Positions 51,689 through 63,710 of a stretch of DNA of 64,000 bases are shown here, one piece after another (within the stretch, counting starts at the first letter, position 1; each line of letters starts with the position of its first letter). Both the position numbers and the translations under genes were made by a program. Origin of the DNA: Mesodorylaimus sp. YZB2_4. Lineage: Eukaryota > Nematoda > Enoplea > Dorylaimida > Dorylaimidae. Location of the stretch: the NCBI GenBank assembly GCA_030248295.1, contig JASANH010000606.1:682001-746000 (forward strand), written 5' to 3'. A model generated the notes under the pieces. It was not told the DNA's origin, ran no database searches, and saw nothing but the letters and a program-made list of their open reading frames with translations.

Positions 51689-54398
51689 TCTCACGTACAT
51701 GGTATCTGTCCTGATGAGAAGTAGCCGCACGAACAAAAAAAGCAAGGCTATCACTTCCGATTTCTCTCTGCAATAAAGAATTCTGTGGAGTGACTATGTT
51801 TATCCGTCGGTCAAGACAGGAATAATATTTTCGAATGCCCAGCCTGTTCTCGTAATGAATAACCCTCGCTAGGATAATCTCATCGATGGCGGAAGGGCTT
51901 ACGGGGAGACGTATTGGCATAATGTCCAGTCAGATGAGGTGTGCAGAGTACGATAGCCGTCTGGCCGCAGATCGACCACACACCGACGATCGCAGAGGAG
52001 GCGATTGAAACAGGTCATAAATTCAATGAGGCTAGTCTAACTCTTTCTAAATGTCTGAGTTGAATAAGCAGGAAATGAAATTCGTAGAACTCGGATACAC
52101 TCTTGAAAACAAGACTCCCCTTCCGATTGTCCTTTCGCAGAGAGCACCGCAAGACGGTTTTAATGCTGAGGCTGATTCGATAGCAGGTCTGGGATGTGCT
52201 CGCTTTCAGGATGAGCCGTATCAAAATCAGCAGGGGATCTGTGCTGGCCCGACGTCGTCCGTGCTCGGGCATGGGCGAGTGTCCACGACGACTTCGGACT
52301 GGAGGACATATCGTGGGAAAGGGAAGCGGTCACTAATTGCACAACACAGCGGCAAAGTAGGTTTTCTGACGTATGGGTTATCCCAATGCGGGACCTCGCG
52401 TGGCAATAGTAACCGCAGGGGGACGAAAAAGACGAAGGCGGCGGCGTCTGGCGGCGGCTTATTAGCTGTGCAAAGAAAGAATTCGCCCAAACGCACCTTC
52501 CTCGCACATATAAGTTTCGTAGATCAACTCGGACGGCCACCCATCAGTACAACCTGGGGCTTCAAGGATCACAAAGGTGGATCAGTGGAAAGGGGCGCCG
52601 TTTACCGCCGCACCCGCCCGACGACCCTTCGGCAAAATGTATACGATTCTTGCGAAGAGGCTTCTTCCTCGGCGTTCAACCGCCTCGGTTCTTCTGAACT
52701 AGAGTTTTGTTGTTTCTGCCCACTCTCCCAAGTCACTCGAGTCCTCCCTCACCACTCGACGTAACCAACGATGATGCACCGTCGACAAATGACGCCCCTC
52801 GCGCAGGCCCACGGGAATTTCAAAACTATATTCACAAAGCTGTACCTCCAAAAGCTTTGTAGTCTAAGCTCGCGCACTCCCGAATGCCGGCTTTCCAGTT
52901 TGTAAAACTCGCTAAAACACTGCTAAAAGGCGATCGAAGCCGAGCGGGGACGATTGGGGCGATCGGTGTTTTTAGGCGGTCTTCACTTGTCACTTCTCGC
53001 AAGGCGCCTGTCAGCTGGTGATATCATTTTCACTCGACAATATACACATGCAGGGAATCGTGGCGAAAAATGGCTGGAGCCGATGGTGATCAGTCTTTGT
53101 TTCGGGTGATGGGGTCGTAAACGAGGCCCGATGGTTGCTTCCTTTTTTCTCGTTTCCTGCCCACAACGAAGATAATTTACTAGCTCGCTCCTTTTAACGG
53201 CCGGCAGTGGCTCCTTTCTTTTGGCTGTCGCCAAACTGCTCGATGGCTGCCATTCGTCCCGCACGGTCTTGTTCTAAGCGCTGTTTTATTCCAGTCGCAA
53301 AATGTCGTTCGACCGTTTTCTCCTGATCCTTCAAAGCTTTCGCTCGACCAGCAAGGCCATCTTGAAGATGCTCTCAGAAGGAGGGGCCTCCAAAACATGC
53401 GCGATCTATGGCCGTATTCGTGGACCGCCAGCGGCGTCGAGCCACACTCCCTCGATGCTGATGTAGGCTGAAAAACTAGCACCTTCTTCCCTTTTTTCAG
53501 TTTCAGTCTCCTTCTACGATTAGGCGTTGTTCTCATCGTTTATCGGCCAGAACGCTTTCAACTTGCCAGAGCATGGCCGCTGTCTCATTTCGATATCCGG
53601 CCCTCTCCGAGCTCAACATCACGGTCATATACGACGAAGTAGTTTCGTCTCGGGCCCGTTCCGTTTATTTCAGATTTTCCGCTTTTCCTCCACTCAGCCA
53701 AGAAAGGAGACCATTCGGAAGAAAAGGGATTAAGCCAAGCCACGCCTGCGCCAGTTCGTCGTCCAAAACTGTCCGTCTTTCCTAAATCGGCCTTATCGCG
53801 CCTCTCTAATCGATAGGAACCTTCCAAAGGCACTTCAACCCTCTACCAGCTCGAATAATTAGTTTCGATTAGACACGCTTGGTAAAGACAAAATGGTGCC
53901 TTCTCCATCCCCTACTCATCTCAGTCTTTCTGGCCAGCCCAAATCGACAAAAACATGATTCATTCACCGTGTCATAAATTTCGCTTATTGACACGCCCAG
54001 TTTGCTCCCCTAAAGACGTGCTTTGTCAATAGTTGCAATGGGCCCAAGTGCTACAGGAAATGGAAATTGCACGAGGCACATACAAACACGAAACAGGCAT
54101 CCATTTATGGAATCATCGCATCGGCATGCACGCATGGCAAAGCTTGTTCGAAAAAAAGCGATACCTGTAACCCGCCCGTTGATGAGTAAGCAGGAAAGAT
54201 CTGGACTAGGGGCGGAAAGTTAGGAGACCGAACAGAGTGTCGTATTTGCTTGTGTACTCAGAATGTGATCCTCGGCCCTATAAATTGTTATTGGCGCCTA
54301 GAGAGCACCAGAAAACTCGTTCGCATTCACCCTGAAAGTCTGGACAGCAGCATATGGTCCCAGTCGGCCGTGGCTCCATTCAGGTTTGAAGATCAGAA
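51689..54398. other. 2.7 kb intergenic upstream of receptor gene B
   Basis: No gene is recognised. A 237-codon frame at 52051-52764 (+) has no known domain and low plausibility. The first copy of a 190-bp duplication lies at 54129-54319. Confidence 0.45.
54129..54319 (+). repeat. About 190-bp direct repeat, copy 1
   Basis: Closely matches 55072-55277, same orientation: CACGCATGG at the start and CCAGAAAACTCG at the end, with scattered substitutions. Copy 2 has about 15 extra bases near its start. Confidence 0.9.
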
Positions 54399-55745
54399 AT
54401 GAACTCAATAAGGCGCGCTGAGTCCGATCAGCACGTGCCTACGGCTAAGTCTCCTTCAGTTCTTCAGCAGCAGCTATTCATTGTCGATAAAGATCTACTT
54501 CGACCCACGGACAAGGAACGAATATCGACCCCCGAATATAAACAGGAGGTCGAACTTGCGCATAGGAAGGATGATGGGAGACGGACGAGCCGCTATGAAC
54601 AGTCCAAGTACTCGACAGTCGTGTTCAATTCTCTGGGAGCATTGAAACTGTTTCAGATGGTATGTGGCCTGTTGGTAAACTCGCATTGCATAGCGAACCG
54701 ACAATGGAAGAACCATAAAGTCACAGTACCACGAGCTGTGCTGAATATGAGAAAACTATATACACATATACTGTTCATTGCATGAGTGCTGTGATTTCAG
54801 GCTTTTGCGGCTGCTGTCGTGGGCTGCCTGTGGTCGCAGTGTCGTTTCACCCACCACGCGTCAGGATATTGTTACGGGCCAGCCAGTGCATTTCAGCTTC
54901 AGAATTTCCCTATTTTCGTATGCTTGGTTTCGATCGCAGTAAATTTGGTCATGCTGCTCAGCTGGATAACCACATGGGAACAGGCCTCGCCGCACAGTCT
55001 CGATAGTAAATGGAAGAGGAAGAAGGTAGCTCAGGTGGTAAGTAAAGTCACAGGAATTGGATAAGAGCATACACGCATGGTAAAGCTTGCTCGAAATAAA
55101 GCGATACCTGCACCACTACGACGTGTAACCCGCCCGTTGATGAGTAAGCAGGAAAGATCTGGACTTGAGGCGGAAAGTCAGGAGACCGAACAGCGTGTCG
55201 TATTTACTTGTGTACTCAGAATGTGATCTTTGGCCCTATAAATTGTTACTGGCGCCTAAAGAGCACCAGAAAACTCGAGGATGCAGTCTGTACCCGTAAC
55301 TAATGTAACATCATATGCTGCAGCCTGAATGAATGTACTCACATACTGAGGCGCTTGGGTGTTCATAGATAGTTGAGTCCAGAAGATGCTAGCTTCTTTA
55401 CGTCAGCCGAAACGCTTCTAAGTGCATAAATGGCGAGGGCACAAGTAAGAATACAGCATGATATATATCCGTGCGGTCTTCCTCGAGTAGAGTTACAAGC
55501 GCAGCTCAGGCCATGTAATCTTCTCTCAATGCTTTCAGGACACGATGTTTTCGTTTATCTTTGTCCTGATGATCATGGGCAGCGTGATCGTGGAAATCTG
55601 GATGGTGGTCAAATTCAATCAAGGATACAGTTGCCCGATGTGCTACACGCTAGCCTTGTGGATCATAGCTGCAGTAAAATATTTGTTCCTTACTGCCCTG
55701 TGCCGACATCTTAGAGCCTTCTCTTGGATTTGTAGGCTTGCCTAA
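54399..55745 (+). CDS. Four-transmembrane protein, MARVEL/CMTM-like
   Basis: Three exons in phase 0: 54399-54659, 54801-55037 and 55539-55745. A hydrophilic N terminus of about 75 residues (MNSIRRAESDQHVP...) is followed by four hydrophobic segments. The first spans the first splice junction (VFNSLGALKLFQM-AFAAAVVG); the next are FPIFVCLVSIAVNLVMLLSW, MFSFIFVLMIMGSVIVEIW and YTLALWIIAAVKYLFLTAL. A cysteine-bearing loop (QCRFTHHASGYC) lies between helices 1 and 2. The spacing, with SLGALKLFQM opening helix 1, fits MARVEL-domain proteins, which act in membrane apposition and trafficking, but no diagnostic motif makes this certain. The last exon may splice on (AACTGCA|gtaaaa) rather than end at 55745. 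Its second intron contains copy 2 of a 190-bp repeat. Confidence 0.6.
55072..55277 (+). repeat. About 190-bp direct repeat, copy 2, inside an intron
   Basis: See copy 1 at 54129-54319. The two copies bracket exons 1 and 2 of the MARVEL-like gene. Confidence 0.9.
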
Positions 55746-57743
55746 TTATCAATACGGCCCTGTACGTCTACAACATTAGCCTGTGTTTGCAGCAACGACG
55801 TTTAAATTCGATTATGAGGGTTCGCTTTTAGTGAATCGGGCGTGAATGGCTATTATGGTAGCGCGACTATGAATAGTGAATTTGTGTGAGAACCGGTTTA
55901 TATGAAGTAAAGGAAGCATGACACATTGTCGCTCGGGGTATTAACAAACACAAACCCTCTGGTCTCGATCATCACAAGGGAAACATCTTTCACTCAATAT
56001 GCCCCGCGCTCTGTGTATCGATTGGCAAGGCATATATCATATAAGGGTTGATGCTTGGAGCAAGATTTTGACCGTTCCAAGAAAACTGGCGGCAGAAAAG
56101 AGGATCAGGAATAAGCTGTCGAGGACTGTCGGCAAGCGGAAGTCAAGAGAGTGAACTTCAGAATTTGAGTTCGAGGCGCACGACCACTACGACATGCGGT
56201 GTTCTGGTGATATATATTCTGAAGTCGCCAATAAGTTGCATTTCAAACACACGCTCCAATTGAGGCGTATGTCAAGTCCCAAGAGTCGTGGGGAAACCCC
56301 GGAATCGCCGTGAAGCCCTGGAGATCGCTGGGAAACCCCAGGGAAACCCCAGGGATCCCCCGGGATCGCTGGAAAAGCCTAAGGAAACCCAGGGGATCGC
56401 CGTGAAACCACTGGGTCAGGTTTCACCAAGTTACAAGCAATACAAGTCACAAGTTCACAAGTTACAAGCTCACAAGTTAAGAGTCCACAAGTCCACAAGT
56501 GACTCGCGTTTCACCAAAGTGAATGATCCATTGACAGCTCCTAGAGTTACAAGACTTGATACGGGAGCACGACTACGAGCAATCCAGTTTCATAAACTTA
56601 CAAGCTCTCAGAAAAAGTGGGCGGAGACTTGTAACTTGTGTCGAATTTTCTTGGAGTCAGAACGAGACTCGTAGAATTGCAGCGGTACCTACTTGCTTTC
56701 ATCACTTTTTTATGGAATTCGACAGCTCTAGTAGCGATAGTAGCAGCGGTAAAAGTGATGATGACCAAGGGCCGAGGCGGAGGCGACAGAAAACATTTAG
56801 GCCAAGAATAAATTTTGTCTTGGATGATTTTATTCCTCGTTTTCGATTATCGCGTGCTAACGTTTAAAGAATTATTGACACGATTGGACGTGACATTGCC
56901 CAAGACAGTAACAGAAACATGGCGCTATCACCAACTCAACAACTCTTGCTAACAACAACTAACATTGCGCTATTTGGCTGGTGGAAGATTTATGTTGACC
57001 ATCGGCGATGCGCATGGTCCACCAAAAGCTACTGTCTCCAGGGCAGTCCATCGAGTGGTCGCATCGATAAACAGACATTATTTCGATCGAGTGATTGATT
57101 GGCCTCAGCGATCGCCAGGAAACCCCATGAATCGCCAGTAAACCTAAGGAGTCCCAGCGGATCACCAGGAAGCCCTAGGTACCCCATGAATCGCCAGTAA
57201 ACCTAATGAGTCCCCAGGGGTCGGTGAGAAACCCCAGGGCACTGTCGCGACGGAGCGCGATGGATTCAAGGCTCACATTACAGCCTAGGAGAAGCATCGT
57301 CGATTTGTGACTTTACGATGTGATTCTTTCCTTTTTATGCCTAGTTCGCTTCCCTGTGGCTTATTCTTCGTTTCTGTCTCTGACTAGAGTGGTCGCCTGC
57401 TTACCTTTGTCCGTAAAAGACAGTGTAACGAAGCTTCTCTATACTCAGTCTCTCATCGTCGGCCGACCAGAGCAGTCGGTTTGATCATTCTCTCTGCCGC
57501 TATACGCTTTCACAACGCTTATCTCGCTACAGGCACCCAGGGGGTCGCCGGGAAACCCCGAAAACCCCAGGAAACGTTTGATCTTTGCTGATAAGTCTCG
57601 TTATTTTTGGTTTTGGGCGGCGGTTTTCGGGCTTTAGAAACTATAAGAATGTGTTCTTATATGGCAGAACGTGGCAGAAAATCTTGCACTTCCTTGGTAA
57701 AGACGCAAAAAGAATGATCTTTTTATGATTCAGTGTTTTTCAG
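55746..57743. other. 2 kb without a recognised gene, mostly degenerate minisatellite
   Basis: Repeat units occupy 56280-56510, 57105-57245 and 57535-57575 (listed separately). The frame at 56556-56867 with SSSDSSSGKSDDD is low-complexity and not convincing. Confidence 0.5.
56280..57575 (+). repeat. Dispersed degenerate minisatellite, GGGATCGCCGGGAAACCCCA type
   Basis: Imperfect units such as GGATCGCTGGGAAACCCCAG recur at 56286-56420, with AATCGCCAGTAAACCTAA variants at 57108-57240 and a last piece at 57540-57570. Between 56435 and 56510 a separate short unit, CACAAGTTACAAG, repeats about five times. Confidence 0.75.
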
Positions 57744-59150
57744 GCAAGCAATTGGATGACGGTCGTACTCTGATTGACTACAACATTCAAAGGAGTCGAC
57801 GTTGCATTTGGCATTGCGGCTCGAAGGCGGAAAGAAAATCGACGTATTGACGCCAACTGGGATTTCGCTTAACATCGATATAAATTTTGGCGAAACTTTG
57901 GAGAACCTGAAACAAAAACTTTCCTTGAAGACTAGCGTTCCAATTCAAGAACAGCGTCTGGTGTTTGCTCGTAAGCCAAGTGGTTTTTGGCCGTAAATCC
58001 GTAAATTACCCGTAAATAAAATAAGTAATTAGTCGTAAATTCCAAATAAATAAATAATTATCCGTAAGTTCCAAATAAATACACGTGTTTCCGTACACTT
58101 TCAGCGAAATCTGACACCGCGAATGCAGTACCATTGCGTCCAATCGATGCATTCAGGCGATTTACCGTGCCGGCTGACGGCAACTGTTTCTACAGCGCCA
58201 TAGCTTACCATCTTTCGCGAACTTTATCTGCCACAGAAGTCCGAGCCCACTTCTACAGGCAGTGCAACTCTGAAATCGTTCATGACTTCGTCGTTGGTCA
58301 ATTCGAAGCAAGAGATCAGCCAGAAGCTCGTTCGCAGCGCCTGAGCGAGTATGCGTCGTCGAATGTGGAGCCAAGTGGTACTTGGTCGTCAGAAAACGAA
58401 ATATTTGCCGCCAGCACCATGATGCAGCACCCTGTACTACTTTACCGGCCTCGCAATGATGAACGACCGCTAAAATTCTAAGTTCAGACGTACCATCCGT
58501 TTTCGCCGCCAATGCTGCATGGAAATGCAAAGGGGTGCCAGTTATCCAGTCGCCATTGTATGCAGCAGCAGTCGAGGGCTGCACTTCGAGCCGCTTGTCT
58601 TGAAAAATCTACCTGCGCCATGCGAAGCGTCTCCTGCTCCATTGCCAGCTACCGGGTTCCATATTCAGGCCGCTGTGCATGATCTGCAACAGAAAACGAG
58701 GCCATAAAAACTGCGAATGGAGAACTTTCTGACAAGATTCAAAAGCAAGCGGAACAAATTCGTAGATTTGAAGCACAGCAAGAGCGGCTATGGCAAGAGA
58801 GTAGACTGGCTTCAAAAAACCCAGCCTCCAAACTTGCCCTCGATCAGCTGGCTCTATTGCTAGAAAAGGTAAACAAACCAGCTCATGACAACTTACCGAC
58901 CAATAATTATCTTACTCATATTGTTCAGATACGTACTGTAAGCTGGAAGCGGAGGTTGAATCGCGCCAACATCTGCAGTACGAAGTCGTTGGATGCGATG
59001 ATAACAATGTCGGCCGTATCAAGCTTCGCCATGAAAATTTCCCTGGCTCACCATTTCGCGATTTCGTCCATTGTCCACGTCAACGGGAGCCGTTTGCGAC
59101 CTCGTCGGGCCACAGAAAACTAAGAAACTGGCCATTCTCGATTCGGTCAT
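57744..59150 (+). pseudogene. Broken ubiquitin / ubiquitin-like / OTU-protease composite
   Basis: After a TTTTTCAG acceptor the frame opens in the middle of ubiquitin (GKQLDDGRTLIDYNIQ). After a one-base deletion near 57790 (three A where four are needed) it continues ESTLHLALRLEGG into a divergent second ubiquitin-like unit (LTPTGISLNIDINFGETLEN...VPIQEQRLVFA). A phase-1 intron (57971-58104) joins to an OTU domain with the catalytic motif PADGNCFYSAIAYHL. The domain then meets TAA at 58479, a one-base insertion near 58540 and a further shift near 58690, while the OTU His motif GLHFEPL and a coiled-coil (KIQKQAEQIRRFEAQQERLW) remain readable. A last exon from about 58930 encodes CKLEAEVESRQHLQYEVV. 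Neighbouring genes show no frameshifts, so decay is likelier than sequencing error. Confidence 0.6.
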
Positions 59151-59270
59151 CGAAGCACTAGCTGGCAACACGAGTGCCCATGGCAAGGCTAGCATTCTAT
59201 CGTCGTATCTGAAATCAAACACAGATGTACAGTATTAGATCATTGCGGGAAGAGAAGACTCTGCCTCGTT

Positions 59271-59801
59271 ATGTCGCAATCGGACAGCGTCGATCTGCAG
59301 CTGAACGTAGGATTAACAAACAAAGCCATGAATAGACTGCAGAACCAACTACGTTCCCATGGAATCCATGCGATCACGGTCGATTCTAAGCGAAGAAACG
59401 AAAGAAAACGTCGTTTAAGTCATCTCAGCATGAAAGAAGAGTTCCTGGAGTTGCAAGAAGTTCAGGATGGGAAGCACGCGAATGTCAGAAGAGCATGCAT
59501 CAGGGCGTCAAAGCTGATTCCATTTGTTAAAGCAGCATATGAAGAAACGCGTAAACATCGAAACATGCTTGATCACGGTGGCTTCGACCGGAACGTTTGG
59601 CTCGGATTTTCAGCAGACACTGCAGGTGACATCACAAAAGTGGTGATCTGTTTCGGTAATGTGGAACATCCATCAAGTCCCCGCAATCTGCACGTCTTGT
59701 CTATCTATGAAGGGGACGACTCAGGCGAAAACCTACAGCGCGTCCTCTCTGTTTATGAAGATAAATGGCCAGATCTACAACGACTACTGTACGTCTAGAG
59801 A
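59271..59801 (+). CDS. Unrecognised 175-aa ORF, possibly part of a mobile element
   Basis: An intact frame from ATG 59271 to the stop at 59799-59801. The N-terminal third is basic and helical (LTNKAMNRLQNQLRSHG, SKRRNERKRRLSH). The C-terminal half has NVWLGFSADTAGDITKVVIC followed by FGNVEHPSSPRNLHVLSIYE. That arrangement (a G-x-D-x-x-G-D-x-T-K core, then N-S-P-x-N and an E-G-x-D-x-x-x-N) recalls, from memory only, a family of unannotated multi-copy invertebrate proteins that look transposon-borne. It lies directly after the broken ubiquitin-OTU composite on the same strand and may be its last, still open exon. Confidence 0.45.
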
Positions 59802-61114
59802 GGGTTTCTGAGAGATCCGACCTAGGGCTGGCCTGTCGATTTTTTCGACCCATTCCCTTTTTTATGTGCTCTATCGAAAGTTAAAAACTGATTGTCTTGG
59901 CGGAAGTAAAATTTTTCTGAAACGCCTACATTTGGAAATATAGCACATTATAGGTAAAAAGTGGTCACTTTTGGTCAAAAAATCATAACTTGCTTACTTT
60001 TGGGCCTAGAACAATTTTAAAATAACAGAAATGACCGCTGCATTCTGAGGAATCTGAATCATTTTTTTAAAATTAGCCTAGCTATAACCGTTCATGAGTT
60101 ATTCAACAAAAACCGTCCGTGATCAGTCAAAATAATCGATTATGGGCCACTACATCACAAAACAGCTCGAAATTTCACCCTGCGACCATAGATTATTGTG
60201 CACATGTGAGATAACTGAACCCCATTTGGGCAATTGTAGCCAAAACTGATCAATAATTTTAGCTGTTGATCAACTGCGCTGATCAGTACAGCCTATCCTG
60301 TAGCCCTTGAAAAGAGCTTCCGAATACTTTTTCCCGCGTTAGAATTCGTTAAATTTTACCAGAGATATTGAAGAAAACTCAGATTCGGAAAGAGTGCCTA
60401 CAGTACGCACCTTTTGAATTTACCGCCCGCATGCCCGCTTATTACATAAGAGCGGCCTTGGCTACTTTTCTTATCTATTATATTAATTTCCTTATTCTGT
60501 GCATGCCTCGACTGTGTATATTGCTGCCTCGGAGGCTGCTGATGCACCGTAAATCTAGTTGTCAGCTACAGAATGTGTGCGCGGGCCGCCTCGCCGATTT
60601 TCGTCAATTCCGTTATTTTGCTCTCGATTGATCGGATCATTCATTTGATCGAGGTAAGCATGATCGTATCTTGTAGAGAAAATTTTTCTGTATCTCGTGG
60701 TGTAAGAATTATTTAGCTTTTTGATATTTGCGAGCTATAAAAATTTTTGAAGTTTCGATCTTACATGCATGGCATTTTCATTTGCTCCCCGATCTGTGAA
60801 AAACGTTACGGCAATACATCGACAGTGACGTGACAAAAGGTCTATGAGTTCCTAATCTTGTCTTCGCCTTCGCATCTTATCGAATTTGAAGTCCTTCTTT
60901 TGGAATTTCCTTGTGCATCGAACTCTCCAACCACTTTACGAGACCCAGTCCACCACTTGGCCAGAAACAATCCCACAAACCAACATCCACAACCGTTTGC
61001 AGCGTCCTCCATGGAAGACTAAATCTGCCTTGAGTCATGCTCCAGGGAAGTTATGCTTGCTTGTTGGGAATGGGATCTTCAAAACAGGACGGGCAATAAT
61101 AGCAATGACCTGAA

Positions 61115-61237
61115 ATGGGTTGTAGCGCCATCAAAAAAGAGCAACGAGCAGCACGTAAACAAGCCTTTATAGAAAAGTATGCCACTTGGACAAAATCAGA
61201 CCGTCCTGGGTGTACTTGCATTTACGAACCAGGCTGA
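61115..61237 (+). CDS. Possible 40-aa microprotein with N-myristoylation/palmitoylation-like start
   Basis: The frame starts MGCSAIKKEQRAARKQ and stops after CTCIYEPG. MGC-S followed by basic residues is the pattern of dually acylated N termini. No second line of evidence (paralogue, splice site, promoter) is visible, and a frame of this length is easily met by chance. It could also be a first exon of a longer gene. Confidence 0.2.
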   Translation: MGCSAIKKEQRAARKQAFIEKYATWTKSDRPGCTCIYEPG

Positions 61238-62724
61238 CAGTGAGTCGCGTGCGAAAAGAAGATACCGCTAGGTCAAGTCACACATATGCAAAATACCCAC
61301 ATCCAGTTTCAGGTCATCACGGCTGCTGCCCGTCCGGTTTCGAAACTCCCATAGCTTGGTGGGGCTGTTTGGTGATCATTCGAACGGGTGCATTCATCTC
61401 GAGTAGCGGCGCTGTTTTGAGTTCTACGGCTACCACGGGTTCCACTATGGCGAAAGCGAGTACGTTTGATGGCATACCCTAGCACTTATGCACTTTACAG
61501 GGCACAAAAAAATTTTCGAAATAATATATAAGTCCGAATCTGGCACAACGTGCAAAGTTGTGCTGGTAGAACCAGTCTGCGAGTAAATATGACCTAGCCC
61601 CTGGGCTGGCTGGATAAAAAACTAGTTGAGGGGCATGGCGCGCGGAATAAATTAGGAGAAAGCAAGGCAAGGTATGAATGACAAGGGTAGATACCACCAA
61701 AAGATTGCTGATGCGCCTAGTTTCTGCTAGCAACTTGGACTTATACTTTTTTTGATTAATGGAGGTCCCCATTTTTTATGTTCGAAACTTCTTATTGTCT
61801 GACCTCTTTCGAATCACTCGTTAAGAAGAGCGATCGATCAGCTGGTGTCAGCAACACGATTTGCTATGGCAGTACCCACTATGTATTGTCTACATTCACC
61901 AGCGAGTAGTCCACAAGTACAACTTCAAAGACACTGCAACTGGCGCCTGCACGAATCATAGTGAATCTTCCTGGCAAAAAGCTAAGCAAGCCCACAAGGC
62001 CCGATTTGGCACACATCGCGCGCTGTTCACTTCCCTCGCAGAGTTTATGTGGAGAAGGTTTTTCCTACGAATGCTTTTCGTCACTCAGTATCTCAGATTA
62101 GGGAGCTGTACCCAGCTTGGTAGACATTAGTGAGAACGATTATAAGGTTTAATGAGATAATAATAAGATGAGATAAGGCTGTTCAGGTTCGGACGGATAT
62201 GGATGAAATATGAAAAATAATTTGAAGTCAAAATACGCAGCTGAGTGAACGCATTATAACAACACATTTTGTTAACGTCAAATAACACGCTAACAATTAA
62301 TAGTAACGAGTTCATGTAGGCGAGTATAGAGCACGCGTTGTAGTCCACCCCGCCACGCCACCCCAATCGATAGCAGTAGAACCATTATCTTCTCAAACCC
62401 GTCAAGGTGAAGTTTCAGGGCTGTTTGACTACCTGTTCTGAACACCATGTTAGTGCCCGTTTATGCCAGGATCACGAACTGATTGTGCCGTGACACTTTT
62501 CGGAATCGTATCGGTATAAGCAGTGCTTTTTGTTTACGACCTTGAAATTTTGGAATGAAACTCCTAGTGGAATTGCCTTAGGAAGTTTTTCACAGTTCCG
62601 TTCTTATTTGGCAAAGATGGTTTTTTTTGATTTCTAGCTGGACGTTTTATTCGTATAATTATGTCATAGTCATGTATGTGTGTCTCTTACCCGTTTGAGT
62701 GCATGTAAGTGCTTGGGTATGAGT

Positions 62725-62751
62725 AATGGTATGGTATGGTATGGTATGGTA
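62725..62751 (+). repeat. Pentanucleotide microsatellite (ATGGT)n
   Basis: About five uninterrupted units. Confidence 0.9.
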
Positions 62752-63559
62752 CTACCTAGCGATGAGCCGCCTTTTGCCTCACGGCCCTTGTGGGTGGTAG
62801 AGCGGGTGCATGGGCATACTTCTGTAGATGCTCGTGTAAACGTTCTATCGTTCACTCAGCTGTCCCTGCGCTAACTGGAGCGTCTGTCAGCTCCACGAAT
62901 GGGTTGGGAACAGCCGCTTCGGCCCAAAAACCGGTTTCTAAGTCCTGATATGACTTAGAAAATTTTCCACCTTTCGGACTTGAAAAATTTTTCTGTGCCC
63001 CGTAAAGTGCATAAGTACCGCCTTGGCTCTGTCTTTTGGGTAAGATGTTGCAGAGCCTTGCTACCTTTCCCATCTTTCAGATACTTCTCCTGACGTCCTG
63101 TTACGGACAACCAAGCACATCCCAGCTGAAACTTTCTTATCCGTTGGCGGAGACGGAAATAGCAACACCAATCAGCTAATTAAGTGCAAAATATGTGCAT
63201 TGAGCGTGCCCTGGAACCCTGGTGGAAGTGGCTTCGCCTATTAAGACACTGGTGTGAGCAGGGTTTAAAGCGAGTGCGTGTTTAAAGGGGGTGTCTCGTT
63301 CTGCTCCTTCTCTATGTAGCAGGAAGGCATGCTCAGTAGATAGCCAGGTGAGGGGGGGATGAATTGTAACGGGTTGGATACGACTGGAGTACGGTAACTG
63401 CTATGTAGCGAGGCGCCAATGATGCTCAGGCCTGATGCTCAGGTGCTAAGCCCGAAACCATACTTTACCATCGGGGGTCCATGCTAATGTACTAAGCCTA
63501 GGGTTGGGTCGACCTGAGTGCCGTAATGTATCCCTATGGCCTTTGTACCCGACTGCCTA

Positions 63560-63710
63560 AGGCGCGGAACATACTTCTCATGTAGCGTTGAGCTGTACCT
63601 GTAGCCTGTAGTCGGGTAGCCTGTAGCGGTCCTTCATACTTCGCGTGTAGCCTGTAGCGCGTAGCAGGTAGCATGTACCTTTTCGAGCAGAGGCCTGTAC
63701 CCTGTACTTT
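63560..63710 (+). repeat. Degenerate minisatellite, unit near GTAGCCTGTAGC
   Basis: Units such as TGTAGCCTGTAG, GTAGCGCGTAGCAGGTAGCA and CCTGTACCCTGTAC recur with irregular spacing. Confidence 0.65.

Noticed and set aside
52051-52764. 237-codon open frame on the plus strand upstream of receptor gene B
   Set aside because: No domain, no convincing splice or start context, mixed composition. A frame of this length is unusual but can occur by chance in 64 kb of six-frame sequence.
60368-60631. 87-codon frame with a hydrophobic segment
   Set aside because: No signal or family, AT-rich non-coding surroundings and no splice context.
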